Assembly: GCF_023516455.1 (NCBI RefSeq)
Contig: NZ_JAMGBA010000002.1
Coordinates: forward strand, 458,501 to 522,500
Origin: Sphingomonas caseinilytica
GTDB lineage: Bacteria; Pseudomonadota; Alphaproteobacteria; Sphingomonadales; Sphingomonadaceae
Length of the DNA: 64,000 nt
Direction of reading: 5' to 3'
Shown here: piece after piece, positions 17,330 through 26,488 of the stretch
Layout of the letters: every line of letters begins with the position of its first letter
Numbering within the stretch: position 1 is the stretch's first letter
Notes under the pieces: model-generated
What the model saw: only the letters and a program-made list of their open reading frames with translations
Database searches by the model: none
What the model was told of the DNA's origin: nothing
Translations under genes and position numbers: made by a program

Positions 17330-17922
17330 TGCGCCGCCTGCTCCTCGATCGAACTGCGTCGAGCGCCGCCGAGTTCGCGCTCGTCTTGCCGCTGCTGATC
17401 CTCTTCCTGCTCGGCATCATCGATGGCGGCCGGTATTTGTGGGAGGTCAACAAGGCCGAGAAGGCCACGCAGGCGGGCGCCCGCGTCGCGATCGTTACGG
17501 ACGTGATCTCGACTGGCCTGGGCACCCAAGGTTATGTTGGCGTTGGCGGATTGACGCAGGGCGACCTTATTCCTGCCAGTGCGCTGAGTGACCTCGTTTG
17601 CACGCGTACGGCCTGCACTTGCACCGGAAACTGCCCGACGAACTTCGCCACAACGGACTCGGCTAGTTTCGACCGTATTGTCGCCCGCATGCAGTTGATG
17701 ATGCCAAATATGAGCGCGAACAATGTCACAATAACCTATCGCGGGTCCGGCCTCGGCTTTGCCGGCGATCCCAATGGCATGGAGATCGCCCCGCTGGTTA
17801 CGGTCCAGCTGTCCAATATCCGGTTCAAGCCGCTGGTCCTGTTCAATTTCGCGACAATCACTCTTCCACCATTCCGCACCACGCTGACGTCCGAGGACAG
17901 CAGCGGCACGGTGTCAAATTGA
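17326..17922 (+). CDS. TadE/TadF-like minor pseudopilin
   Basis: 198 aa, second TadE-type protein of the locus. The signature SSAAEFALVLPLLILFLLG lies at about residues 11-30 with the Glu (E15) expected at +5 of the mature protein, then GGRYLWEVNKAEKATQAGARVA. The extracytoplasmic part has four Cys clustered within about 12 residues (CTRTACTCTGNC), suggesting tight disulfides. Coupled to the upstream gene by an ATGA overlap. Equivalent to TadF by position. Confidence 0.85.
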   Translation: MMRRLLLDRTASSAAEFALVLPLLILFLLGIIDGGRYLWEVNKAEKATQAGARVAIVTDVISTGLGTQGYVGVGGLTQGDLIPASALSDLVCTRTACTCTGNCPTNFATTDSASFDRIVARMQLMMPNMSANNVTITYRGSGLGFAGDPNGMEIAPLVTVQLSNIRFKPLVLFNFATITLPPFRTTLTSEDSSGTVSN

Positions 17923-17926
17923 GGTT

Positions 17927-19129
17927 ATGATGAGCGTGCATTCCCCTGATAATTCCAACGCGCAATGGATGGCCGATACTGGCCCTGCCCCTGTGCGGCT
18001 GTTGCTTGCCGGAGTTGATGGGGAAGCGAGCGAGCTCGTCGGTGCTCGCGCCTCCGGCTTCCCGCTTGATCTTGTGATCGTCGAAACGGCCCAGCCAGTG
18101 GAAAATTCGATCCTGGATGGGGCTGCCGCGGCAGTGGTCCAGGTGACGGAAGGCGACGAGTTGTCGATTGCCCGATTCAAGAATCTGGCGGCGGGACCGG
18201 TCCCGCTGATCGCTGCCGCTTTTGAGCCGTCGCTCGCATTTGTGCGCTCGCTCGTGCGTGCCGGAGCACATGACGTTGTTCCACTGCCGCTCGACCTGGC
18301 GGAGCTTGAAACCGCGCTGGATCCCATTCGCCGGATGGTAACAAGTCGCGGGCCGCGGCCGCGCGCCGGGCACCAGAAGATTGTCGCGGTGATCAAGAGC
18401 GAGGGCGGCGTCGGGGCAACGTCCCTGCTTGGCCAACTCGCGACGCGCTTTGCTGCTGCAGAATCAAAGGCCGGCCGCGAAGCCTGTTTGATCGACCTTG
18501 ATGTCCAGTTTGGCGATGTCGCGATTCAACTCGGACTCCAGCCGAAGCTGACGTTCGGGGACTTGCTGCAAGCCGGGAAGCGGCTTGACGGCGAGATCCT
18601 GAAGTCGGTCGCGATCACCCATTCGAGCGGTTTGCATGTTATTCCCGCTCCGCGTGAAATCATGCCGCTGGAATCGCTCAACAGCGATCAGGTGATTTCA
18701 ATTCTGGATCTTGCGACCGCTGAGTTTGGAACGGTCTTTATCGACCTTCCGGCTAACTGGACGAACTGGTCGCTGTCATTGCTCGCACGAGCGGACCTCG
18801 TGCTGATGGTCACCGAATTGCGCGTTCCAAGTCTTCACCGTGCACGCCGGCAACTGGATCTGCTCGCGAGCCAGGACCTGCATAATCTCGATGTGCGGAT
18901 CATCTTGAACCGGGCGGAAACCGGCTTCTTCAAGACTCTCGGTCCTGCGGATGCCGAACGAGTGTTGATGAAACCGGTCTCGTTCATGGTCTCGAATGAC
19001 CATGCGACGATGAGCCAGGCGATCGACCGCGGCGTGCCGTTAGCGGAAATCAAGAAGAAATGCCCGCTGATCAAGGATTTTGAAGCGATGGATCGCGGCG
19101 TCGCTGCCGCACTTGGGTTGGAGCGTTAG
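17927..19129 (+). CDS. cpaE: Tad localisation ATPase CpaE/TadZ
   Basis: A 400-aa MinD/ParA-like protein that recruits the Tad machinery to its site in the cell. The N-terminal third is a receiver-like pseudo-domain. The P-loop (EGGVGATS, about residue 158) lacks the usual Lys at the GK position, as in other CpaE/TadZ proteins, so nucleotide handling may be non-canonical. Deviant-Walker landmarks such as VFIDLPANW follow. ATGs at 17927 and 17930 are both possible. It lies in the centre of the operon, two bases before cpaF. Confidence 0.92.
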   Translation: MMSVHSPDNSNAQWMADTGPAPVRLLLAGVDGEASELVGARASGFPLDLVIVETAQPVENSILDGAAAAVVQVTEGDELSIARFKNLAAGPVPLIAAAFEPSLAFVRSLVRAGAHDVVPLPLDLAELETALDPIRRMVTSRGPRPRAGHQKIVAVIKSEGGVGATSLLGQLATRFAAAESKAGREACLIDLDVQFGDVAIQLGLQPKLTFGDLLQAGKRLDGEILKSVAITHSSGLHVIPAPREIMPLESLNSDQVISILDLATAEFGTVFIDLPANWTNWSLSLLARADLVLMVTELRVPSLHRARRQLDLLASQDLHNLDVRIILNRAETGFFKTLGPADAERVLMKPVSFMVSNDHATMSQAIDRGVPLAEIKKKCPLIKDFEAMDRGVAAALGLER

Positions 19130-19131
19130 TC

Positions 19132-20520
19132 ATGTGGCAGATTCGTAAGCCCAAGGATCAGGTCTCGCCGGAAGAAGTAGCGGAGCGGACGGAAGAAGAG
19201 CGTCGGATGGTTACCACGGGTGATGCCGGCGCCTTCTCCCACAACGAACTGCACACCGACCTCAAGGTCGAGCTTCATCAGCGGTTGCTGGGACTTATCA
19301 ATCTGTCGGCCCTCGACAATATGTCGCGCGAACAGATTGAGGACGAGGTTGGGGACATCGTCCTCGAAGAGCTGGATAAGCAACGTCATGCGCTGAACCA
19401 GGCGGAGCGCAGGAAACTTGTCGACGATGTGCTCGATGAATTGCTTGGGCTGGGGCCAATTGAGCCGCTGCTCAAGGACACCACCATCACCGACATCCTG
19501 GTCAATGGGCATAATAGCGTGTTCGTCGAGCGCTATGGCGTGCTGGAAACGTCTCCGGTCCGCTTCAAGGACGAAAAGCACCTCGTCCGCATCATCCAGA
19601 AGATTGTTTCGGCGGTCGGCCGGCGCGTCGATGAATCGGCGCCGATGGTCGACGCTCGGCTGGCGGACGGCAGCCGCGTCAATGCGGTGGTTCCGCCGCT
19701 CGCACTCGACGGCGCACTGCTTTCCATCCGCAAATTCGCGAAGGTCCCGATCAGCCTCGCCCGGCTGATCGAGATCGGCTCGGTTCCGGCCCCGGTCGCA
19801 GAAGTCCTTAAGGCGGTCGTGGCAGCGCGGCTAAACGTGTTGATTTCGGGGGGCACCGGTTCCGGTAAGACGACCATGCTGAACGCGATGTCGGCATTCA
19901 TCGACAATCGCGAGCGCATCGTGACGATCGAGGATTCAGCCGAACTCCAATTGCAACAAGAGCATGTGGCTCGCCTTGAAACGCGCCCGGCCAATATCGA
20001 AGGCAAGGGTGAGATACTTCAGCGCGACCTGGTCAAGAACTCGCTGCGTATGCGCCCGGACCGCATCATCGTCGGCGAAGTCCGCGCTGGCGAGGCATTC
20101 GACATGCTTCAGGCCATGAACACGGGTCACGACGGCTCGATGACAACGGTGCACGCGAATACTCCGCGTGACGCTCTGTCACGTGTCGAACAAATGATCG
20201 GCATGAGCGGTGTCGACATTCCGGCCCGTTCGGCCCGAGCCCAAATCGCATCGGCAATCCATGTTGTCGTTCAGGTTGCGCGCCTAAGCGACGGCAGACG
20301 CAAATTGATCAGCCTTTCGGAGCTTTCGGGCATGGAAGGCGAGGTCATTACCATGCAGGAGATTTTCCGCTTCCGTCAGACGGGCATATCGGCCGACGGC
20401 ATTGTACAGGGCAGATTTGAAGCGACAGGTATTCGACCCAGGTTCCTGGATCAGGTCACCTCCCACGGCGTCACGCTTTCACCTGACCTGTTCCGTCCGG
20501 ACAGGAATTTCGAAGCATGA
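19132..20520 (+). CDS. cpaF: Tad pilus secretion ATPase CpaF/TadA
   Basis: A 462-aa hexameric ATPase of the VirB11/GspE superfamily that powers pilus extension (and often retraction in Tad systems). Walker A GGTGSGKTT lies near residues 241-249, followed by an Asp box (TIEDSAELQL), Walker B (RPDRIIVGEVRAGEAFDML) and the His box (NTGHDGSMTTVHAN). The N-terminal segment is charged and helical, as in CpaF. It starts at ATG 19132 right after cpaE and ends overlapping tadB by four bases. Confidence 0.96.
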   Translation: MWQIRKPKDQVSPEEVAERTEEERRMVTTGDAGAFSHNELHTDLKVELHQRLLGLINLSALDNMSREQIEDEVGDIVLEELDKQRHALNQAERRKLVDDVLDELLGLGPIEPLLKDTTITDILVNGHNSVFVERYGVLETSPVRFKDEKHLVRIIQKIVSAVGRRVDESAPMVDARLADGSRVNAVVPPLALDGALLSIRKFAKVPISLARLIEIGSVPAPVAEVLKAVVAARLNVLISGGTGSGKTTMLNAMSAFIDNRERIVTIEDSAELQLQQEHVARLETRPANIEGKGEILQRDLVKNSLRMRPDRIIVGEVRAGEAFDMLQAMNTGHDGSMTTVHANTPRDALSRVEQMIGMSGVDIPARSARAQIASAIHVVVQVARLSDGRRKLISLSELSGMEGEVITMQEIFRFRQTGISADGIVQGRFEATGIRPRFLDQVTSHGVTLSPDLFRPDRNFEA

Positions 20521-21518
20521 GCGACATCTGGATCAAGGCGATCATTCTGGTCCTCGTTTTTGCCGCGGTCGTTTTCGCGGTGGAACGGGTGTTGGCGGTC
20601 TATATCGGACGCAACATTGAATCGAAGGCCATCAACAAGCGGCTGGACCTGATCGGACGCGGTCATTCCCGCGGCGACGCCATGCAAATGTTGCGGCGCC
20701 AGGTCAGCGCGCTTCCGGACAAGCTTCCACCACTCCTGGTCCGTCCGGCAATCGCATTCGAGAAAATGCTGGTGGCTGCCGGCCTGGCTATGCCCACGGG
20801 CAGGCTGATGCTGCTCTTGCTGGCAGCGCCGATTGTGATCTTCTTGATGATCATCCTTCTGATGCTGGCTCTCGGTGGAGCGCTTGGTTTCGGCCGGATC
20901 CTCATGATCGCCACATTCGCCTTCGTGCTTGGCGCTGCAATCCCGCTGCTGGTGCTGCAGATCAGGGCGAACCGGATGCGTAAGAAGATGCAGGACCAGT
21001 TTCCCGTGGCGCTGGACGTGTTCGTTCGCGGCCTACGGGCCGGTCACCCGATCGCTGCCGCATTGGACTTGCTGACCGTGGAAATGGCCGACCCGATCGG
21101 CAGCCAATTCGGGATCGTCGTCGACGAAGTGACCTATGGGGCGGATCTTCGAGATGCGCTGACGGCCATGGCGGAGCGCTGGGACCTGGATGATATGCGG
21201 ATGTTCGTGGTCGCCCTATCCGTTCAAAGCGAGACCGGTGGCAACCTGGCCGAGATCCTCGAAAATCTGAGCAAGGTTATCCGCGAGCGCCAATCGATGA
21301 TGCTGAAGGTGCGTGCGCTTTCGAGCGAAGGAAGAATGACTGCTGCGATACTGACCGGCCTTCCGGTCATGGCCTTTTCCCTCTTGTTCTTGGCCAACCC
21401 GCGTTTCTACCTGGACGTGGCGGACGACCCTGCCTTCCTTCCGGGATATGTTTCGCTGCTTGCGCTTTACGCGATCGGCTTTTTCACCATCCGGCGCCTG
21501 ATAGATTTGAAGGTGTAG
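20517..21518 (+). CDS. tadB: Tad inner-membrane platform protein TadB
   Basis: 333 aa with a T2SSF domain: one N-terminal TM, two central TMs (about residues 95-150), a cytoplasmic helical bundle containing FPVALDVFVRGLRAGHPI, and C-terminal TMs. With TadC it forms the platform that CpaF acts on. ATGA overlap with cpaF. Confidence 0.94.
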   Translation: MSDIWIKAIILVLVFAAVVFAVERVLAVYIGRNIESKAINKRLDLIGRGHSRGDAMQMLRRQVSALPDKLPPLLVRPAIAFEKMLVAAGLAMPTGRLMLLLLAAPIVIFLMIILLMLALGGALGFGRILMIATFAFVLGAAIPLLVLQIRANRMRKKMQDQFPVALDVFVRGLRAGHPIAAALDLLTVEMADPIGSQFGIVVDEVTYGADLRDALTAMAERWDLDDMRMFVVALSVQSETGGNLAEILENLSKVIRERQSMMLKVRALSSEGRMTAAILTGLPVMAFSLLFLANPRFYLDVADDPAFLPGYVSLLALYAIGFFTIRRLIDLKV

Positions 21519-21522
21519 AGCG

Positions 21523-22500
21523 ATGATGGAACTTCTTGCCAACGACATCGTCCGCATGGCCCTATTGGCGCTATTGTTCCTTGCCGTTGTCGCTGTGGTT
21601 TATGGCCTGGTGTCGCTGCTGGAAGAGCGGCACGAAATGCATCAGCGCCTGGTCACTAGCAGGACGCCGACGCAACCGGACTTCACCCAGCCGGGGGCTG
21701 GGCTTCGGGTACATGACGCGCGCGGTGCATGGGTGTCGCTCGTCACGGCCATTGAGAACGCTGGCATTCCACTGGTCGATACCAAGGATGCGACGATCCG
21801 CAGTCGGCTTGTCGCTGCTGGCTATACCCAGGAATATGCGCCGCGTATCTATACCTTGGTCCGGCTCGCGATGGTGATTGGCCTGCCGCTCGGGGCATTC
21901 GCTTTGCTCTGGGCCGGCGGAAACTCGCCATCACTCATGAAGCTGTATCTGATCGGGCTGATCGCTGCGGCACTCGGCCTCTATATCCCGAACCTTTGGA
22001 TCAGGATAAAGGCCGACCGGCGCCAGCGCGAGATCATCAACGGCTTTCCGGATGCACTCGACCTTATGTTGGTTTGCGTCGAAGCAGGTCTTGGCCTTGA
22101 GGCCGCATTCAGCCGCGTCGGCATGGAAATGACGCGATCCCACCCGTTGCTCGCGGAACAGCTCGGGGCCGTCGTGCTCGAACTTCGAGCCGGTCGCAGC
22201 CAAGAGGACGCTCTTCGACGCATGGCCGATCGCGCGGGCGCAGATGAAATCCGCGCCTTCTCGACGCTCCTTATTCAAAGCCACAAGCTAGGGTCCTCGG
22301 TTGCGCAAACTTTGCGGATTTACGCCGCCGAAATGCGTGAGCGCCGTCGGATGCGGGCGGAGGAAAAGGCGCACAGATTGCCAGTTTTGCTATCCATTCC
22401 GCTGGTGACATGCATGCTGCCCGTAATGATCGGCGTTCTGATGCTTCCAGCAGTCATTCGAACAATTCGCGTTCTGGTTCCGGCCTTAGGGGGAGACTGA
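21523..22500 (+). CDS. tadC: Tad inner-membrane platform protein TadC
   Basis: 325 aa, second T2SSF platform subunit. TM segments lie near residues 10-30, 105-150 and 285-315. The cytoplasmic region carries FPDALDLMLVCVEAGLGLEAAF, the canonical TadC block. ATG 21523 is four bases past the tadB stop; 21526 is an equal alternative. Confidence 0.94.
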   Translation: MMELLANDIVRMALLALLFLAVVAVVYGLVSLLEERHEMHQRLVTSRTPTQPDFTQPGAGLRVHDARGAWVSLVTAIENAGIPLVDTKDATIRSRLVAAGYTQEYAPRIYTLVRLAMVIGLPLGAFALLWAGGNSPSLMKLYLIGLIAAALGLYIPNLWIRIKADRRQREIINGFPDALDLMLVCVEAGLGLEAAFSRVGMEMTRSHPLLAEQLGAVVLELRAGRSQEDALRRMADRAGADEIRAFSTLLIQSHKLGSSVAQTLRIYAAEMRERRRMRAEEKAHRLPVLLSIPLVTCMLPVMIGVLMLPAVIRTIRVLVPALGGD

Positions 22501-22502
22501 AC

Positions 22503-23459
22503 ATGAAAGGCGCATCGCAATTCACCTGCATTGTTGCCGCGATCAGCGTGGCGGCCTGCACCACGGGCGATCTTGCTGTTCGACCGATCAAGTCGAATTT
22601 GGCTGAAGGTCGCCAACCTTCCAACGTCCGGGTTGCCGAAGGAAATGCACAGCTGGCACTCGGCAATGTTGCACTCGCGATCGAGGCCTATCGGAAGGCG
22701 CTGAGGGAAGAGCCGAACAATGTCGAGGCGATGATCGGCATGGCCAGCTGCTACGACCGAATGGGCCGTCCCGACATTTCGCGCCGACATTATGAAATGG
22801 CGCTTGCCGTCGATCCTGCAAATACTGAAGTCTATTCGCATTTCGCCCAGTCCCTGGATGTCCAGGGACAGCGTGACGAAGCCGCACGGGTAAAAGCGGA
22901 GCTGGCGGAGCGCGTCGTCGCCCCCGAGACGTCGCGTGAAGTACCTGGCTCGGTTCCCGTGCTGCCGCCGCCACCGGCCCAGAGTGTGACGGTAGCCCTC
23001 GCACCGCCGCGCTCCGTGCCGGTGGCGGTTGAGCGCCCGATCGGAAGCGGGATGCGGCTTGAGCGGCTTTCCCTGCGGGAAGTGGCATTGGTGACCAAGC
23101 CAGAGCTCAAGTGGGAATCGAAGACGGTGACCCGCACCGCGACTGCGACAACCATTCGGTTTGAAAAGAAGCTGCAGCCGGCAGTTACCCTGCTCAATGC
23201 AGCCCGGGTCCAGGGATTGGCCGCAAGGACGCGGGCCTTCTTGTCGCAGCGCGGCTTTGCGGGCGCACGCATCGGCGACGCACCGTCCGTCCGAGGCCAA
23301 AGCGTCATTCTATACTCAATGGAAGACTCGGCTCGAGCCGAACGCCTGGCGGCCCAATTCGGCTTCGCGCTGGAACGCAAGGAGGGGGCGAAGTCGGGAG
23401 TTACGATCCTGCTGGGTCGCGATGCGGCGCGTGATACTGCGCTTCGCAACCGGGCATGA
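22503..23459 (+). CDS. TPR lipoprotein with C-terminal LytR_C-like domain
   Basis: 318 aa from ATG 22503. Signal peptide with lipobox SVAAC (Cys near 19). At least two TPR units at about 38-130 are followed by a Pro-rich linker and a C-terminal domain (about 221-310) with the LytR_C pattern (NAARVQGLAARTRAFL, then GFAGARIG, then a repeat-like LAAQFG block). In other Tad loci the outer-membrane lipoprotein TadD has TPRs only. I infer a TadD equivalent with an added LytR_C module that may contact the cell wall. It overlaps the next TPR gene by four bases. Confidence 0.75.
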   Translation: MKGASQFTCIVAAISVAACTTGDLAVRPIKSNLAEGRQPSNVRVAEGNAQLALGNVALAIEAYRKALREEPNNVEAMIGMASCYDRMGRPDISRRHYEMALAVDPANTEVYSHFAQSLDVQGQRDEAARVKAELAERVVAPETSREVPGSVPVLPPPPAQSVTVALAPPRSVPVAVERPIGSGMRLERLSLREVALVTKPELKWESKTVTRTATATTIRFEKKLQPAVTLLNAARVQGLAARTRAFLSQRGFAGARIGDAPSVRGQSVILYSMEDSARAERLAAQFGFALERKEGAKSGVTILLGRDAARDTALRNRA

Positions 23460-24283
23460 TCCTTTCCCTGTCGCTGGCATTGTTGCTGGCGGACCCGGTC
23501 ACCGTGGCACCGGCGGCGCCGGCTGACCATCCGTCTCAGATTTCGCTGACAGAGGTTGGACGCGCAATCGGCGCTGGGCGCCTCGACCAGGCAAAGTCGA
23601 TGCTTGGCACCGCGATCGCCGCCGGCGCCAAGGGTGAACCGGTAGACCGCCTGCTTGCCGACCTGGCCATGGCGCGGGGCGAGTATCAGCAGGCTCTCGG
23701 CATTTACCGGCAGCTTCTGGCCAACCATCCTGACGAAGCGCTGTTGCTCGAGCGCGCGGGGATTTCGTCGTTGAGGGTCGCGCAGTTGGCGGAAGCAACC
23801 TCTCTGCTGGATCGGGCGACCCGACAGCCGGATGCAAGCTGGCGGGCATGGAACGGCCGTGGAGTTGCGGCGGATCGGCAGGGTCGGTGGGACGAAGCCG
23901 ATGCAGCCTACGCCAGGGCGTTCGCGCTGGACCCGTCAAGGGCCGAAATCTCCAACAATCAGGGCTGGTCATTCATGCTTCGCGGGCGCTGGCAGGATGC
24001 CGCAGCGGCATTCGAACGTGCGGCCACCATCGATCCGAAGCTTCCGCGGCTCGCGAACAATCTCGAACTCGCACGAGCAGCTATTGCCGCCGACCTGCCC
24101 CAGCGGATGGTGGGCGAAAGCGATGAATCCTTCTCGGCGCGTCTCAACGATGCCGGCGTTGTCGCCGCTGCCGCCGGCGAAACCAAACGCGCGGAGGCGG
24201 CCTTCGCGCAAGCGCTGGAAGTACGCAGCCGGTGGTATGCTCGCGCCGCCGACAATCTTGCCGCACTGGCCACTCCAAAATGA
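23456..24283 (+). CDS. TPR protein, TadD-like
   Basis: 275 aa: signal peptide ending near residue 20, then a series of four to six TPR helices (recognisable A-Y-x4-A-x-DP units) across residues 40-270. No lipobox Cys, so probably a soluble periplasmic TPR protein. TadD in other bacteria is a TPR lipoprotein needed for secretin function; the locus here seems to split or duplicate that role over two genes. Overlaps by ATGA with both neighbours. Confidence 0.75.
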   Translation: MILSLSLALLLADPVTVAPAAPADHPSQISLTEVGRAIGAGRLDQAKSMLGTAIAAGAKGEPVDRLLADLAMARGEYQQALGIYRQLLANHPDEALLLERAGISSLRVAQLAEATSLLDRATRQPDASWRAWNGRGVAADRQGRWDEADAAYARAFALDPSRAEISNNQGWSFMLRGRWQDAAAAFERAATIDPKLPRLANNLELARAAIAADLPQRMVGESDESFSARLNDAGVVAAAAGETKRAEAAFAQALEVRSRWYARAADNLAALATPK

Positions 24284-24765
24284 CGTTGCTGGCGTCCGCC
24301 CCCGACTGGCTGGCGGCGCTCCTCCTTCTCTTCCTGGCATTGGCCGCGCTTGAGGATATTTGGCGCCTGGAAATCAATGATTGGGTGTGCGGTGCAGTCG
24401 CGGCCGCCGCCTTTCTAGCCCTGGCGATGAGCGGCCCTGCCGTCGACCTGTGGCAGAACCTGCTGCTGTTCGCACTGGTTCTTGGACTTGGCACATTATT
24501 GTTCGTTCGCGGCTGGATGGGCGGCGGCGATGTGAAGCTGCTGGCCGCATGCTCCTTGTGGTTCGATCTGGACCAGGGCTGGAAAATGCTTGTGGCTGTG
24601 GCCATCATCGGTGGGCTAGAGACTTTGCTTGTCATGTTGCTGCGTGTGCTGCCCTGGCCGTCCTCCCTTCGGAAGCTCATCGCGTCACTGCGCCACGGTG
24701 AGGGGATTCCCTATGGGGTGGCAATCGGTGCGGGCGTCGTACTTATTGGTTTCGCGTCGCGATGA
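24280..24765 (+). CDS. cpaA: Prepilin peptidase CpaA/TadV
   Basis: A 161-aa aspartic membrane peptidase (A24 family) that cleaves Flp and the TadE-type pseudopilins. ATG 24280 overlaps the TPR gene. The two catalytic aspartates are visible: the first in LEDIWR after TM1, the second in MGGGDVK near residue 84 (GxGD-type). About five TM helices. The short form without the methylase domain is normal for TadV. Confidence 0.9.
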   Translation: MTLLASAPDWLAALLLLFLALAALEDIWRLEINDWVCGAVAAAAFLALAMSGPAVDLWQNLLLFALVLGLGTLLFVRGWMGGGDVKLLAACSLWFDLDQGWKMLVAVAIIGGLETLLVMLLRVLPWPSSLRKLIASLRHGEGIPYGVAIGAGVVLIGFASR

Positions 24766-25223
24766 TCGTTCTGATGTCACTACTGTTCGCGCCGGCCCTC
24801 GTTGCCGCCGATGGGCAATGGGCAGCCTTGCAACAGGGCGGAACTTGCGAGGCCGCCTCGAAAACCGTCGGTGCCAGTTACAAAGATCGACCAGCGGCCC
24901 GCGCCAGCATCTCGTTTGACGCCGGAGGTCCCCGGCACGGCCAGTTCTCCGCCAGACTCAGCCGCGTGCCTCGGCCCGGCGCCACGGTGATGCTGCATAT
25001 TGGCGACCAACCTTTCATGCTGATGACGCAAAACGACATGGCATGGAGCCGCGGGCCCAAACAGGAGCAGGCGATCATAGCCGCAATGCGCAATAGCGGC
25101 GGGATGAGGGTGGAGGCCCGCAGCCCCGGCGGCGGCCGGATTGTCGATCGCTATGCGCTGGATGGCGCTCCGCTCGCCATCGATGCAGCAGCTGCCTGCG
25201 CTGCGGGACTGGCAAATCACTGA
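24762..25223 (+). CDS. Small secreted protein at the end of the Tad operon, unknown function
   Basis: 153 aa, coupled to the prepilin peptidase by an ATGA overlap. Signal peptide (about residues 1-16, cut near VAAD). The mature part has two Cys, one near the N-terminus (GGTCEAA) and one at the end (AACAAG), a possible disulfide. I recognise no family with confidence; the QPFMLM...W segment is faintly like IalB-type proteins. Its position suggests a periplasmic or surface factor for the pilus, but that is context only. Confidence 0.6.
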   Translation: MIVLMSLLFAPALVAADGQWAALQQGGTCEAASKTVGASYKDRPAARASISFDAGGPRHGQFSARLSRVPRPGATVMLHIGDQPFMLMTQNDMAWSRGPKQEQAIIAAMRNSGGMRVEARSPGGGRIVDRYALDGAPLAIDAAAACAAGLANH

Positions 25224-25249
25224 GATTTCACCTACATGGCCCGCCTGCC

Positions 25250-26455
25250 ATGAGTGCCGATACCTCCCTGATGCCGATTCCCGGCCCCGTCGATCCCGTG
25301 CCCGTTCCGCGCGCGGCTACCCCGCGTGCCGACGGCAAGGTCGAACTGGTCGGCCTGCCCAAGGAAGCGATCCGCGCCGCCATGGAAGAGGCCGGGCTTG
25401 AGCCAAGGCAGGCAAAGCTGCGCGCCAAGCAGGTCTGGCACTGGATCTACAATCGCGGGGTCAGCGACTTCTCCGCGATGACCGATATCGCCAAGGCACA
25501 GCAGCCGTGGCTTGCGGAGCGCTTCGCCATCACCCGGCCGGAAGTGGTTGAAGCTCAGATCTCGACTGACGGCACGCGCAAATGGCTGCTTCGCACGCAT
25601 GATGGTCATGACTTCGAGATGGTGTTCATCCCCGATGCCGATCGCGGAACGCTGTGCGTGTCGAGCCAGGTGGGCTGCACCCTCAACTGCCGTTTCTGTC
25701 ACACCGGAACGATGACGCTGGTCCGCAACCTCGATCCGTCGGAAGTGGTCGGCCAGGTCATGCTGGCGCGTGACGCGCTGGGCGAATGGCCAAGTTCGCC
25801 GGACGGCCGCATGCTGACCAACATCGTCATGATGGGCATGGGCGAACCGCTCTATAACTTCGACAATGTGAAGCAGGCGCTGAAGATCGTCATGGACGGT
25901 GACGGCCTCGGCCTGTCGAAGCGCCGCATCACGCTGTCGACCTCGGGCGTCGTGCCCATGATGGACCGCTGCGGCGATGAGATCGGCGTCAATCTCGCCG
26001 TGTCGTTGCACGCGGTGACCAAGGAAGTCCGCGACGAAATCGTACCGCTGAACAAGAAGTACGGCATCGAAGAATTGCTGTCGGCCTGTGCTGCATATCC
26101 GGGCGCGAACAACGCCCGACGCATCACGTTCGAATATGTGATGCTGAAGGACAAGAACGACAGCGACGCCGACGCGCGCGAGCTGGTGCGCCTGCTCAAG
26201 GCCTATAAGCTGCCGGCCAAGGTCAATCTGATCCCGTTCAACCCCTGGCCCGGCGCCCCTTATGAATGTTCCACCCAGGAACGGATCCGGTCGTTCAGCA
26301 ACATCGTCTTCGAAGCCGGCATTTCAGCGCCCGTCCGGACACCGCGAGGCCGCGACATCGATGCCGCCTGCGGCCAGCTGAAGACCGCTGCGGAGAAGCG
26401 TTCGCGCGCGGAGCGCGATCGGGACGCGGCAGCGGACTTGAACACGGCCGCCTGA
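25250..26455 (+). CDS. rlmN: Dual-specificity 23S rRNA/tRNA adenine-C2 methyltransferase
   Basis: A 401-aa radical-SAM enzyme that methylates C2 of A2503 in 23S rRNA and A37 in some tRNAs. The radical-SAM cluster motif C143-x3-C147-x2-C150 (CTLNCRFC) is present, as is the MGMGEPL block and a C-terminal [11 protein letters not shown] carrying the resolving Cys. N-terminal [10 protein letters not shown] is the family's accessory domain. The first 35 residues are a variable tail. It depends on Fe-S cluster supply, here probably from the suf operon at 52.7-58.5 kb. Confidence 0.96.
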   Translation: MSADTSLMPIPGPVDPVPVPRAATPRADGKVELVGLPKEAIRAAMEEAGLEPRQAKLRAKQVWHWIYNRGVSDFSAMTDIAKAQQPWLAERFAITRPEVVEAQISTDGTRKWLLRTHDGHDFEMVFIPDADRGTLCVSSQVGCTLNCRFCHTGTMTLVRNLDPSEVVGQVMLARDALGEWPSSPDGRMLTNIVMMGMGEPLYNFDNVKQALKIVMDGDGLGLSKRRITLSTSGVVPMMDRCGDEIGVNLAVSLHAVTKEVRDEIVPLNKKYGIEELLSACAAYPGANNARRITFEYVMLKDKNDSDADARELVRLLKAYKLPAKVNLIPFNPWPGAPYECSTQERIRSFSNIVFEAGISAPVRTPRGRDIDAACGQLKTAAEKRSRAERDRDAAADLNTAA

Positions 26456-26488
26456 ATCGCCAACCTGCCTCCACTTGGAGGGTGGTAC

